DNA of 64,000 nucleotides from Piscicola geometra (taxonomy: Eukaryota > Annelida > Clitellata > Hirudinida > Piscicolidae): contig CALSEQ010000015.1 in assembly GCA_943735955.1 (NCBI GenBank), positions 161,001 to 225,000 of the forward strand, read 5' to 3'. This document shows, one piece after another, positions 17,909-31,180 of this stretch. The notes below the pieces were generated by a model, which worked only from the letters and a program-made list of their open reading frames with translations, ran no database searches and was not told the DNA's origin. How positions within the stretch are numbered: the first letter of the stretch is position 1; every line of letters begins with the position of its first letter. Position numbers and translations under genes: made by a program.

Positions 17909-18175
17909 TCTAACTCTACCACACTAATTAATGAAAAGCTCCAAAATATCATCGACGAATACAACCTATATCAGCACATAAACGCACCAACTCACGAAAA
18001 CGGCAATACACTCGACCTACTCATAACCTGCATCAATGGATCTAGTTTCATCACTAATCATTCTATACATCCAACACTATTTTCAGATCATCATCTCATT
18101 TCATCTACCCTATCATTAATAAAGCCAATTCCTATCAGCACCATAATTAAATACCGTAGGATCAAAAAAAAATAG
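17909..18175 (+). pseudogene. LINE endonuclease domain, C-terminal fragment, then frameshift
   Basis: About 88 codons of the apurinic-type (exonuclease-endonuclease-phosphatase fold) endonuclease, which nicks the target DNA. The visible part has the conserved THENGNTLDLL stretch, whose Asp (codon 18,014-18,016) matches the family's late catalytic Asp, and FSDHH, whose Asp-His (18,086-18,091) matches the C-terminal catalytic pair. All upstream catalytic motifs, including the expected GDFN-like block, are lost to 5' truncation, so the domain cannot work. The frame runs in open from the satellite but no start codon belongs to it. It ends at TAG (18,173-18,175) directly after nine A's at 18,164-18,172. 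The reverse transcriptase continues in the -1 frame from there, so one lost A is the simplest explanation, with a homopolymer sequencing error as the alternative. Confidence 0.85.
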
Positions 18176-20328
18176 ACTGGATCAATTTCAATATTGACCT
18201 CAAATCATCTTCAATATTAGATTGCAAGAGTTGCACTACAGACCAATACGTCGAACACATAAATAAGGTCATCCTCAAACTATTAGATAAGTATGCGCCA
18301 CTACAAACAAAAGTCATACGACGATCACACCAAAATCGCCACAAAATTTCATTGGAGGCAATTAGAGCCAAAAGACACAGAAGGAAAGCTGAGAAAACTT
18401 ATTTCAAAGATCCTTCATCTTTTAATAAACAACTATATAATAAAGCTAAAGCATCAACAAGAGAAGCAATTATTAAATCAAGAATAGAAATAATTAAAAC
18501 GGAAATAGATTCATCCAATAACCCACGTACTTTATGGCAAAATCTAAATAAACTATTACACCGGCAAAAAAATGATCCATCCAACAACTCAAGTAATACA
18601 AACATGGCTTCCATCTTGAACAACTTTTTCAGCAGCAAAATTGAAAATATTCATAAGAATATTGATAATCTCCTATCACAACCTCAAAACGAACAGTTCA
18701 TACACACTCATAGAAAAAACATCATTGACCCCATATCTAACTTTAAACCAACAACATCTGAAGATATATTACAAATCATTCATGCTACATGCACGAAGAC
18801 ATCGCCCATTGATCCTTTTCCTCACCAAGTTATAAGACAATGTAGCTCAATATTGTCAAAAGCCATCTCACAGCTCGTCAACTTATCTTTCCAAGAAGGA
18901 TGTTTTCCATCTACTTTCAAAGCAGCCCAAATTACACCAATATTAAAGAAAGCCAACCTCGACACAACCAATCCAGCAAATTATCGACCTATTTCCAACC
19001 TGTCCACCATATCAAAAATTATGGAAAGGGCCGTATTAAAACAACTACAACCTCACATCACCTCCAATCCAAACTATCCCAGTCACCAATCAGCCTATAG
19101 ACCTTACCACTCTACAGAAACAGCCCTACTCCATCTAACTGACCACATTTTCAACGGATGCGACTCAAAAAATACCACCCTCCTCGCATCACTCGACCTA
19201 TCAGCAGCCTTCGACACCATCAGCCATTCCATCCTCATCGACAGACTTCATAAAGAATTTGGAGTTGATGGAACAGCTTTAAACTGGCTGTCATCTTATT
19301 TAGAAAATAGACATTATCAAGTTAAATTAGGTACACACATCTCATCACCAACCAATATACAACACGGCGTTCCTCAAGGCTCTGTTCTTGGACCGCTTCT
19401 TTTCACCACATACATCTCACCTATCTCAAATATAGTCAACCAATTCAACATAACCTACCATAAATATGCTGATGATATACAACTTCTTCAATTCATCACA
19501 CCTAATACATCCAACCAAGCTACTAGTAACCTCACATCTTGCATACAAACCATGGAAACTTGGTTTCTCAATAACTATCTCCAGTTTAACACCACTAAAT
19601 CAGAAATAATAAAACTAGGCACCCCTTATCAATTAAATAGTTTAAACACAATATCATCTGTCAACATCAACTCAAATAAAATCCCCATCAATAACAATCT
19701 CAAAATACTCGGAGTCACCCTAGACAGCAAACTCACTTTCAAAAACCACATCACATCTATCATCCAATCATCACACTATCATCTCAAAGCAATCAAACAC
19801 ATACGCCCATTCATTACTAGTGATCTCTCCGCCTCACTTTCCCGATGTCTAATACTAAGCAGACTTGACTACTGTAACTCGCTTTTATATAATATCACCA
19901 ATCAAGAAAGAAATCGTCTACAATCAGTTTTAAACAAGGCGGCTAGAATCACACTCAACTGTGATTACCCAGGCCATCACCTTGTTCAATCATCAAAGGA
20001 AAATCTTATAAAACTCCACTGGCTTCCTATAGACATTCGAATATCCTTTAAAATAGCCATCACCACATTCAAAATTCTTCAAACCTCAATACCGTCATAT
20101 CTCAGCAAACTCATAACTAAAAAAACATCAAACAAACAACTGCGTTCATCTTCATCTCTTCTCCTCAACCAAGAATCCACTACAAACAACATCTCAAAAA
20201 GAGCTTTCCGTCACGCAGCTCCAACAATTTGGAATGCCCTTCCACCTGCACTTCGAAGCATCAACCAATTTTCGACTTTCAAAGCCAAACTGAAAACTCA
20301 TTACTTTAACTTAGCCTATCATTCTTAA
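18160..20328 (+). CDS. LINE reverse transcriptase and C-terminal region (partial ORF2)
   Basis: Open for 722 codons from just after a TAG (18,157-18,159) to TAA (20,326-20,328). There is no native start: it is the 3' part of a polyprotein that also held the endonuclease. Counting from codon 18,160, NYRPISNLS lies at about residue 274 and SAYRPYHSTETALL at about 311. Motif A (LDLSAAFDT) has catalytic Asp346 (19,195-19,197). GVPQG starts at 403, and YADD at 436-439 (19,465-19,476) supplies the two catalytic Asp residues. The C-terminal part carries SRLDYCNSLLY near 567 and RAFRHAAPTIWNALP near 681, typical of L2/CR1/Jockey-group proteins. I see no RNase H domain. The catalytic residues are intact and no internal stop is seen, so the copy looks young, but truncation and the upstream frameshift make it non-autonomous. 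It would make cDNA on a nicked chromosome; here it is most likely silent. Confidence 0.92.
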   Translation, partial: DQKKIDWINFNIDLKSSSILDCKSCTTDQYVEHINKVILKLLDKYAPLQTKVIRRSHQNRHKISLEAIRAKRHRRKAEKTYFKDPSSFNKQLYNKAKASTREAIIKSRIEIIKTEIDSSNNPRTLWQNLNKLLHRQKNDPSNNSSNTNMASILNNFFSSKIENIHKNIDNLLSQPQNEQFIHTHRKNIIDPISNFKPTTSEDILQIIHATCTKTSPIDPFPHQVIRQCSSILSKAISQLVNLSFQEGCFPSTFKAAQITPILKKANLDTTNPANYRPISNLSTISKIMERAVLKQLQPHITSNPNYPSHQSAYRPYHSTETALLHLTDHIFNGCDSKNTTLLASLDLSAAFDTISHSILIDRLHKEFGVDGTALNWLSSYLENRHYQVKLGTHISSPTNIQHGVPQGSVLGPLLFTTYISPISNIVNQFNITYHKYADDIQLLQFITPNTSNQATSNLTSCIQTMETWFLNNYLQFNTTKSEIIKLGTPYQLNSLNTISSVNINSNKIPINNNLKILGVTLDSKLTFKNHITSIIQSSHYHLKAIKHIRPFITSDLSASLSRCLILSRLDYCNSLLYNITNQERNRLQSVLNKAARITLNCDYPGHHLVQSSKENLIKLHWLPIDIRISFKIAITTFKILQTSIPSYLSKLITKKTSNKQLRSSSSLLLNQESTTNNISKRAFRHAAPTIWNALPPALRSINQFSTFKAKLKTHYFNLAYHS

Positions 20329-20475
20329 TAATTACTCCATGCTACTCTTTTGCTCTCCTTTTCATAACATTACTATTATAATTATTTTTATTTCTTTATT
20401 GCATTACGACGCAGTGAAAGCGCTTCAGTTGCGTGCCCGGGCGCTATACAAAAATGACAATTATTATTAATTATT
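20329..20475 (+). other. LINE 3' UTR with terminal hairpin and ATT-rich tail
   Basis: A 147-bp non-coding end. A short stem can form between AGCGC (20,419-20,423) and GCGCT (20,441-20,445), with a 17-nt loop. It is followed by TATACAAAAATG and then TTATTATTAATTATT (20,461-20,475). A GC-rich stem just before a short simple repeat is the usual 3' recognition signal of L2/CR1-type elements, bound by their own reverse transcriptase. There is no long poly(A) tail, which argues against an L1- or I-type element. Confidence 0.8.
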
Positions 20476-23400
20476 ACATATATTGCATATTTACATATAT
20501 TGCATATTTGCATATATTGCATATTTACATATATTGCATATTTACATATATTGCATATTTACATCTATTGCATATTTACATATATTGCATATTTGCATAT
20601 ATTGCATATTTGCAAAATTACATTTATTGCATATTTACATATATTGCATATTTACATATATTGCATATTTACATATATTGCATATTTACATAAATTGCAT
20701 ATTTACATATATTGCATACTTACATATATTGCATATTTACATATATTGCATATTTACATATATTGCATATTTACATATATAGCATATTTGCATATATTGC
20801 ATATTCACATATATTGCATATTTACATATATTGCATATTTACATATTTTGCATATTTACATATATTGCATATTTGCATATATTGCATATTTGCATATATT
20901 GCATATTTACATATATTGCATATTTACATATATTGCATATTTACATATATTGCATATTTACATATATTGCATATTCACATATATTGCATATTTACATATA
21001 TTGCATATTTACATATATTGCATATTTACATATATTGCATATTTACATATATTGCATATTTACATATATTGCATATTTGCATATATTGCATATTTGCATA
21101 TATTGCATATTTGCATATTTACATATATTGCATATTTACATATATTGCATATTTACATATATTGCATATTTTCATATATTGCATATTTACATATATTGCA
21201 TATTTACATTTATTGCATATTTACATATATTGCAGATTTACATATATTGCATATTTACATATATTGCATATTTACATATATTGCATATTTGCATATATTG
21301 CATATTTACATATATTGCATATTTACATATATTGCATATTTACATCTATTGCATATTTACATATATTGCATATTTGCATATATTGCATATTTGCATATAT
21401 TGCATATTTGCAAAATTACATTTATTGCATATTTACATATATTGCATATTTACATATATTGCATATTTACATATATTGCATATTTACATAAATTGCATAT
21501 TTACATATATTGCATATTTACATATATTGCATATTTACATATATTGCATATTTACATATATTGCATATTTACATATATTGCATATTTACATATATTGCAT
21601 ATTTGCATATATTGCATATTTGCAAAGATTGCATATTTGCATATTTACATTTATTGCCTATTTACATATATTGCATATTTACATATATTGCATATTTACA
21701 TATATTGCATATTTACATATATTGCATATTTACATATATTGCATATTTACATATATTGCATATTTACATTTATTGCATATTTACATATCTTGCATATTTA
21801 CATATATTGCATATTTGCATATATTGCATATTTACATATATTGCATATTTACATATATTGCATATTTACATATATTGCATATTTACATATATTGCATATT
21901 TACATATATTGCATCTTTGCATATATTGCATAATTGCATATATTGCATATTTGCATATTTACATATATTGCATATTTACATGTATTGCATATTTACATAT
22001 ATTGCATATTTACATATATTGCATATTTACATATATTGCATATTTACATATATTGCATATTTACATATATTGCATATTTGCATATATTGCATATTTGCAT
22101 ATATTGCATATTTGCATATATTGCATATTTGCATATATTGCATATTTGCATATTTACATATATTGCATATTTACATATATTGCATATTTACATATATTGC
22201 ATATTTACATATATTGCATATTTACATATATTGCATATTTACATATATTGCATATTTACATATATTGCATATTTACATATATTGCATATTTACATATATT
22301 GCATATTTGCATACATTGCATATTTGCATATATTGCATATTTGCATATTTACATCTATTGCATATTTACATATATTGCATATTTACATATATTGCATATT
22401 TACATATATTGCATATTTACATATATTGCATATTTACATATATTGCATATTTACATATATTGCATATTTACATATATTGCATATTTACATATATTGCATA
22501 TTTACATATATTGCATATTTACATATATTGCATATTTGCATATATTGCATATTTACATATAGTGCATATTTACAAATATTGCATATTTACATATATTGCA
22601 TATTTACATATATTGCATTTTTACATATATTGCATATTTGCATATATTGCATTATTGCATATATTGCATATTTGCATATTTACATAGATTGCATATTTAC
22701 ATTTATTGCATATTTACATATATTGCATATTTACATATATTGCATACTTACATATATTGCATATTTACATATATTGCATATTTACATATATTGCATATTT
22801 ACATATATTGCATATTTACATATATTGCATATTTAATATATTGCATATTTACATATATTGCATATTTGCATATATTGCATATTTACATATATTGCATATT
22901 TACATATATTGCATATTTACATATATTGCATATTTACATATATTGCATATTTACATATGTTGCATATTTACATATATTGCATATTTGCATATATTGCATA
23001 TTCACATATATTGCATATTTACATATATTGCATATTTACATATTTTGCATATTTACATATATTGCATATTTGCATATATTGCATTTTTGCATTTATTGCA
23101 TATTTACATATATTGCATATTTACATATCTTGCATATTTACATGTATTGCATATTTACATATATTGCATATTCACATGTATTGCATATTTACATATATTG
23201 CATATTTACATATATTGCATATTTACATATATTGCATATTTACATATATTGCATATTTACATATATTGCATATTTGCATATATTGCATATTTGCATATAT
23301 TGCATATTTGCATATTTACATATATTGCATATTTACATATATTGCATATTTACATCTATTGCATATTTACATATATTGCATATTTACATATATTGCATAT

Positions 23401-26400
23401 TTACATTTATTGCATATTTACATATATTGCAGATTTACATATATTGCATATTTACATATATTGCATATTTACATATATTGCATATTTGCATATATTGCAT
23501 ATTTACATATATTGCATATTCACATATATTGCATATTTACATATATTGCATATTTACATATATTGCATATTTGCATATATTGCATATTTGCATATATTGC
23601 ATATTTGCATAGTTACATTTATTGCATATTTACATATATTGCATATTTACATATATTGCATATTTACATAAATTGCATATTTACATATATTGCATATTTA
23701 CATATATTGCAAATTTACATATATTGCATATTTACATATATTGCATATTTACATATATTGCATATTTACATATATTGCATATTTGCATATATTGCATATT
23801 TACATATATTGCATATTCACATATATTGCATATTTACATATATTGCATATTTACATATATTGCATATTTGCATATATTGCATATTTGCATATATTGCATA
23901 TTTGCATAGTTACATTTATTGCATATTTACATATATTGCATATTTACATATATTGCATATTTACATAAATTGCATATTTACTAATATTGCATATTTACAT
24001 ATATTGCAAATTTACATATATTGCATATTTACATATATTGCATATTTACATATATTGCATATTTACATATATTGCATATTTGCAAATATTGCATATTTGC
24101 ATATTTACATTTATTGCATATTTACATATATTGCATATTTACATATATTGCATATTTACATATATTGCATATTTACATATATTGCATATTTACATATATT
24201 GCATATTTACATATATTGCATATTTACATTTATTGCATATTTACATATCTTGCATATTTACATATATTGCATATTTGCATATATTGCATATTTACATATA
24301 TTGCATATTTACATATATTGCATATTTACATATATTGCATCTTTGCATATATTGCATAATTGCATATATTGCATATTTGCATATTTACATATTTTGCATA
24401 TTTACATGTATTGCATATTCACATATATTGCATATTTACATATATTGGATATTTATATATATTGCATATTTACATATATTGCATATATACATATATTGCA
24501 TGTTTACCTATATTGCATATTTACATATATTGCAAATTTACATATATTGCATATTTACATATATTGCATATTTACATATATTGCATATTTACATATATTG
24601 CATATTTATATATATTGCATATTTGCATATATTGCATATTTACATATATTGCATATTTACATATATTGCATATTTACATATATTGCATATTTACATATAT
24701 TGCATATTTACATATATTGCATATTTACATATATTGCATATTTGCATATATTGCATATTTGCATATATTGCATATTTGCATATATTGCATATTTGCATAT
24801 TTACATATATTGCATATTTACATATATTGCATATTTACATATATTGCATATTTACATATATTGCATATTTACATATATTGCATATTTACATATATTGCAT
24901 ATTTGCATACATTGCATATTTGCATATATTGCATATTTGCATATTTACATCTATTGCATTTTTACATATATTGCATATTTACATATATTGCATATTTACA
25001 TATATTGCATATTTACATATATTGCATATTTACATATATTGCATATTTACATATATTGCATATTTACATATATTGCATATTTACATATATTGCATATTTA
25101 CATATATTGCATATTTGCATATATTGCATATTTACATATATTGCATATTTACAAATATTGCATATTTACATATATTGCATATTTACATATATTGCATATT
25201 TACATATATTGCATATTTGCATATATTGCATAATTGCATATTTGCATATTTACATATATTGCATATTTACATTTATTGCATATTTACATATATTGCATAT
25301 TTACAAATAGTGCATATTTACATATATTGCATATTTACATATATTGCATATTTACATATATTGCATTCTTACATATATTGCATATTTACATATAATGCAT
25401 ATTTACATATATTGCATATTTACATATATTGCATATTTGCATATATTGCATATTTACATATATTGCATATTTACATATATTGCATATTTACATATATTGC
25501 ATATTTACATATATTGCATATTTACATATATTGCATATTTACATTTATTGCATATTTACATATCTTGCATATTTACATATATTGCATATTTGCATATATT
25601 GCATATTTACATATATTGCATATTTACATATATTGCATATTTACATATATTGCATATTTACATATATTGCATATTTACATATATTGCATCTTTGCATATA
25701 TTGCATAATTGCATATATTGCATATTTGCATATTTACATATATTGCATGTTTACATGTATTGCATATTTACATATATTGCATATTTACATATATTGCATA
25801 TTTACATATATTGCATATTTACATATATTGCATATTTACATATATTGCATATTTACATATATTGCATATTTGCATATATTGCATATTTGCATATATTGCA
25901 TATTTGCATATATTGCATATTTGCATATATTGCATATTTGCATATATTGCATATTTGCATATATTGCATATTTGCATATATTGCATATTTGCATATTTAC
26001 ATATATTGCATATTTACATATATTGCATATTTACATATATTGCATATTTACATATATTGCATATTTACATATATTGCATATTTGCATACATTGCATATTT
26101 GCATATATTGCATATTTGCATATTTACATCTATTGCATATTTACATATATTGCATATTTACATATATTGCATATTTACATATATTGCATATTTACAATTA
26201 TTGCGTATTTACATATATTGCATATTTACATATATTGCATATTTACATAGATTGCATATTTACATATATTGCATATTTGCATATATTGCATATTTACATA
26301 TATTGCATCTTTGCATATATTGCATTATTGCATATATTGCATATTTGCATATTTACATAGATTGCATATTTACATTTATTGCATATTTACATATATTGCA

Positions 26401-29400
26401 TATTTACATATATTGCATATTTACATATATTGCATATTTACATATATTGCATATTTACATATATTGCATATTTACATATATTGCATATTTGCATATATTG
26501 CATATTCACATATATTGCATATTTACATATATTGCATATTTACATATTTTGCATATTTACATATATTGCATATTTGCATATATTGCATATTTGCATTTAT
26601 TGCATATTTACATATATTGCATATTTACATATATTGCATATTTACATATATTGCATATTTACATATATTGCATATTCACATGTATTGCATATTTACATAT
26701 ATTGCATATTTACATATATTACATATTTACATATATTGCATATTTACATATATTGCATATTTACATATGTTGCATATTTGCATATATTGCATATTTGCAT
26801 ATATTGCATATTTGCATATATTGCATATTTGCATATTTACATATGTTGCATATTTACATATATTGCATATTTACATATATTGCATATTTACATATATTGC
26901 ATATTTACATATATTGCATATTTACATTTATTGCATATTTACATATATTGCAGATTTACATATATTGCATATTTACATATATTGCATATTTACATATATT
27001 GCATATTTGCATATATTGCATATTTACATATATATCATATTTACATATATTGCATATTTACATATATTGCATATTTACATATATTGCATATTTGCATATA
27101 TTGCATATTTGCATATATTGCATATTTGCATAGTTACATTTTTTGCATATTTACATATATTGCATATTTACATATATTGCATATTTACATATATTGCATA
27201 TTTACATAAATTGCATATTTACATATATTGCATATTTACATATATTGCATATTTACATATATTGCATATTTACATATATTGCATATTTACATATATTGCA
27301 TATTTACATATATTGCATATTTGCAAATATTGCATATTTGCATATTTACATTTATTGCATATTTACATATATTGCATATTTACATTTATTGCATATTTAC
27401 ATATATTGCATATTTACATATATTGCATATTTACATATATTGCATATTTACATATATTGCATATTTACATTTATTGCATATTTACATATCTTGCATATTT
27501 ACATATATTGCATATTTGCATATATTGCATATTTACATATATTTCATATTTACATATATTGCATATTTACATATATTGCATATTTACATATATTGCATAT
27601 TTACATATATTGCATCTTTGCATATATTGCATAATTGCATATATTGCATATTTGCATATTTACATATATTGCATATTTACATGTATTGCATATTTACATA
27701 TATTGCATATTTACATATATTGCATATTTATATATATTGCATATTTACATATATTGCATATTTACATATATTGCATGTTTACCTATATTGCATATTTACA
27801 TATATTGCAAATTTACATATATTGCATATTTACATATATTGCATATTTACATATATTGCATATTTACATATATTGCATATTTATATATATTGCATAATTG
27901 CATATTTACATATATTGCATATTTACATATATTGCATATTTACATATATTGCAAATTTACATATATTGCATATTTACATATATTGCATATTTACATATAT
28001 TGCATATTTGCATATTTACATATATTGCATATTTACATATATTGCATATTTACATATATTGCATATTTACATATATTGCATATTTACATATATTGCATAT
28101 TTACATATATTGCATATTTGCATACATTGCATATTTGCATATATTGCATATTTGCATATTTACATCTATTGCATTTTTACATATATTGCATATTTACATA
28201 TATTGCATATTTACATATATTGCATATTTACATATATTGCATATTTACATATATTGCATATTTACATATATTGCATATTTACATATATTGCATATTTACA
28301 TATATTGCATATTTACATATATTGCATATTTGCATATATTGCATATTTACATATATTGCATATTTACAAATATTGCATATTTACATATATTGCATATTTA
28401 CATATATTGCATATTTACATATATTGCATATTTGCATATATTGCATAATTGCATATTTGCATATTTACATATATTGCATATTTACATTTATTGCATATTT
28501 ACATATATTGCATATTTACAAATAGTGCATATTTACATATATTGCATATTTACATATATTGCATATTTACATATATTGCATTCTTACATATATTGCATAT
28601 TTACATATAATGCATATTTACATATATTGCATATTTACATATATTGCATATTTGCATATATTGCATATTTACATATATTGCATATTTACATATATTGCAT
28701 ATTTACATATATTGCATATTTACATTTATTGCATATTTACATATCTTGCATATTTACATATATTGCATATTTGCATATATTGCATATTTACATATATTGC
28801 ATATTTACATATATTGCATATTTACATATATTGCATATTTACATATATTGCATATTTACATATATTGCATCTTTGCATATATTGCATGATTGCATATATT
28901 GCATATTTGCATATTTACATATATTGCATGTTTACATGTATTGCATATTTACATATATTGCATATTTACATATATTGCATATTTACATATATTGCATATT
29001 TACATATATTGCATATTTACATATATTGCATATTTGCATATATTGCATATTTGCATATATTGCATATTTGCATATATTGCATATTTGCATATATTGCATA
29101 TTTGCATATATTGCATATTTGCATATATTGCATATTTGCATATATTGCATATTTGCATATTTACATATATTGCATATTTACATATATTGCATATTTACAT
29201 ATATTGCATATTTACATATATTGCATATTTACATATATTGCATATTTGCATACATTGCATATTTGCATATATTGCATATTTGCATATTTACATCTATTGC
29301 ATATTTACATATATTGCATATTTACATATATTGCATATTTACATATATTGCATATTTGCATATATTGCATATTTACATATATTGCATATTTACATTTATT

Positions 29401-31180
29401 GCATATTTACATATATTGCAGATTTACATATATTGCATATTTACATATATTGCATATTTACATATATTGCATATTTGCATATATTGCATATTTACATATA
29501 TATCATATTTACATATATTGCATATTTACATATATTGCATATTTACATATATTGCATATTTGCATATATTGCATATTTACATATATTGCATCTTTGCATA
29601 TATTGCATTATTGCATATATTGCATATTTGCATATTTACATAGATTGCATATTTACATTTATTGCATATTTACATATATTGCATATTTACATATATTGCA
29701 TATTTACATATATTGCATATTTACATATATTGCATATTTACATATATTGCATATTTACATATATTGCATATTTGCATATATTGCATATTCACATATATTG
29801 CATATTTACATATATTGCATATTTACATATTTTGCATATTTACATATATTGCATATTTGCATATATTGCATATTTGCATTTATTGCATATTTACATATAT
29901 TGCATATTTACATATATTGCATATTTACATATATTGCATATTTACATATATTGCATATTCACATGTATTGCATATTTACATATATTGCATATTTACATAT
30001 ATTACATATTTACATATATTGCATATTTACATATATTGCATATTTACATATGTTGCATATTTGCATATATTGCATATTTGCATATATTGCATATTTGCAT
30101 ATATTGCATATTTGCATATTTACATATGTTGCATATTTACATATATTGCATATTTACATATATTGCATATTTACATATATTGCATATTTACATATATTGC
30201 ATATTTACATTTATTGCATATTTACATATATTGCAGATTTACATATATTGCATATTTACATATATTGCATATTTACATATATTGCATATTTGCATATATT
30301 GCATATTTACATATATATCATATTTACATATATTGCATATTTACATATATTGCATATTTACATATATTGCATATTTGCATATATTGCATATTTGCATATA
30401 TTGCATATTTGCATAGTTACATTTTTTGCATATTTACATATATTGCATATTTACATATATTGCATATTTACATATATTGCATATTTACATAAATTGCATA
30501 TTTACATATATTGCATATTTACATATATTGCATATTTACATATATTGCATATTTACATATATTGCATATTTACATATATTGCATATTTACATATATTGCA
30601 TATTTGCAAATATTGCATATTTGCATATTTACATTTATTGCATATTTACATATATTGCATATTTACATTTATTGCATATTTACATATATTGCATATTTAC
30701 ATATATTGCATATTTACATATATTGCATATTTACATATATTGCATATTTACATTTATTGCATATTTACATATCTTGCATATTTACATATATTGCATATTT
30801 GCATATATTGCATATTTACATATATTGCATATTTACATATATTGCATATTTACATATATTGCATATTTACATATATTGCATATTTACATATATTGCATCT
30901 TTGCATATATTGCATAATTGCATATATTGCATATTTGCATATTTACATATATTGCATATTTACATGTATTGCATATTTACATATATTGCATATTTACATA
31001 TATTGCATATTTATATATATTGCATATTTACATATATTGCATATTTACATATATTGCATGTTTACCTATATTGCATATTTACATATATTGCAAATTTACA
31101 TATATTGCATATTTACATATATTGCATATTTACATATATTGCATATTTACATATATTGCATATTTATATATATTGCATAA
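20476..31180 (+). repeat. 17-bp satellite array, block B1, right of the LINE
   Basis: The array resumes in the same orientation, and its first units continue the phase expected from the left flank. TTTGCATA units, 8-bp half-units and the B1 cassette (GCATAATTGC then GTATTGC) are frequent. Two runs of eight consecutive TTTGCATA units occur at 25,868-25,994 and 29,032-29,158. A GCAGATTT marker unit, which also lies just upstream of the LINE at 17,881, recurs at 21,232, 23,429, 26,950, 29,418 and 30,233. One unit near 22,832 has lost a base (GCATATTTAATATATTGC context). No gene is present. Confidence 0.96.
23950..31180 (+). repeat. Higher-order repeat: about 2.2 copies of a ~3.2-3.3-kb segment
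   Basis: Long runs of identical variant order recur with shifts of 3,181-3,283 bp. The B1 cassette at 24,357 recurs at about 27,632 and 30,915. The GCATTCTTAC unit near 25,364 recurs 3,215 bp later. The stretch 26,380-27,890 recurs at 29,663-31,173 with a constant 3,283-bp shift. The different shifts reflect small insertions or losses of whole units between copies (3,283 minus 3,215 is four units). The third copy breaks off at about 31,180, where block B2 begins. Confidence 0.75.

Larger units (their letters stand above)
17908..20475 (+). mobile_element. 5'-truncated non-LTR retrotransposon (LINE, L2/CR1-like)
   Basis: A 2,568-bp element interrupts the array. It begins inside the endonuclease region, continues through a full reverse transcriptase and C-terminal region, and ends with a 147-bp 3' UTR and an ATT-rich tail. 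Non-LTR elements of this type copy their RNA at a nicked target site, and 5' truncation is the normal result of incomplete copying. The L2/CR1 assignment rests on the motif style (YRPISNLS, SAYRPYHSTETALL, GVPQGSVLGP, YADD, SRLDYCNSLLY, AAPTIWNALP) and on the 3' end with AGCGC/GCGCT arms followed by a short microsatellite-like tail. The left flank stops after TTTAC and the right flank resumes at ACATATATTG, so the target duplication is only 2-4 bp. The clade call is from memory of motif style, not a phylogeny. Confidence 0.93.

Noticed and set aside
18162..18638. Minus-strand open frames of 69 and 79 codons within the LINE
   Set aside because: They are antisense to the reverse transcriptase reading frame, which has clear family motifs.
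18641..19100. Short plus-strand open frames of 64-66 codons in the second frame of the LINE
   Set aside because: They overlap the reverse transcriptase frame and have no recognisable motif.
17895..20485. A long target-site duplication flanking the LINE
   Set aside because: The flanks share satellite sequence by nature. Comparison with the uninterrupted copies shows only 2-4 bp (AC or TTAC) attributable to the insertion.
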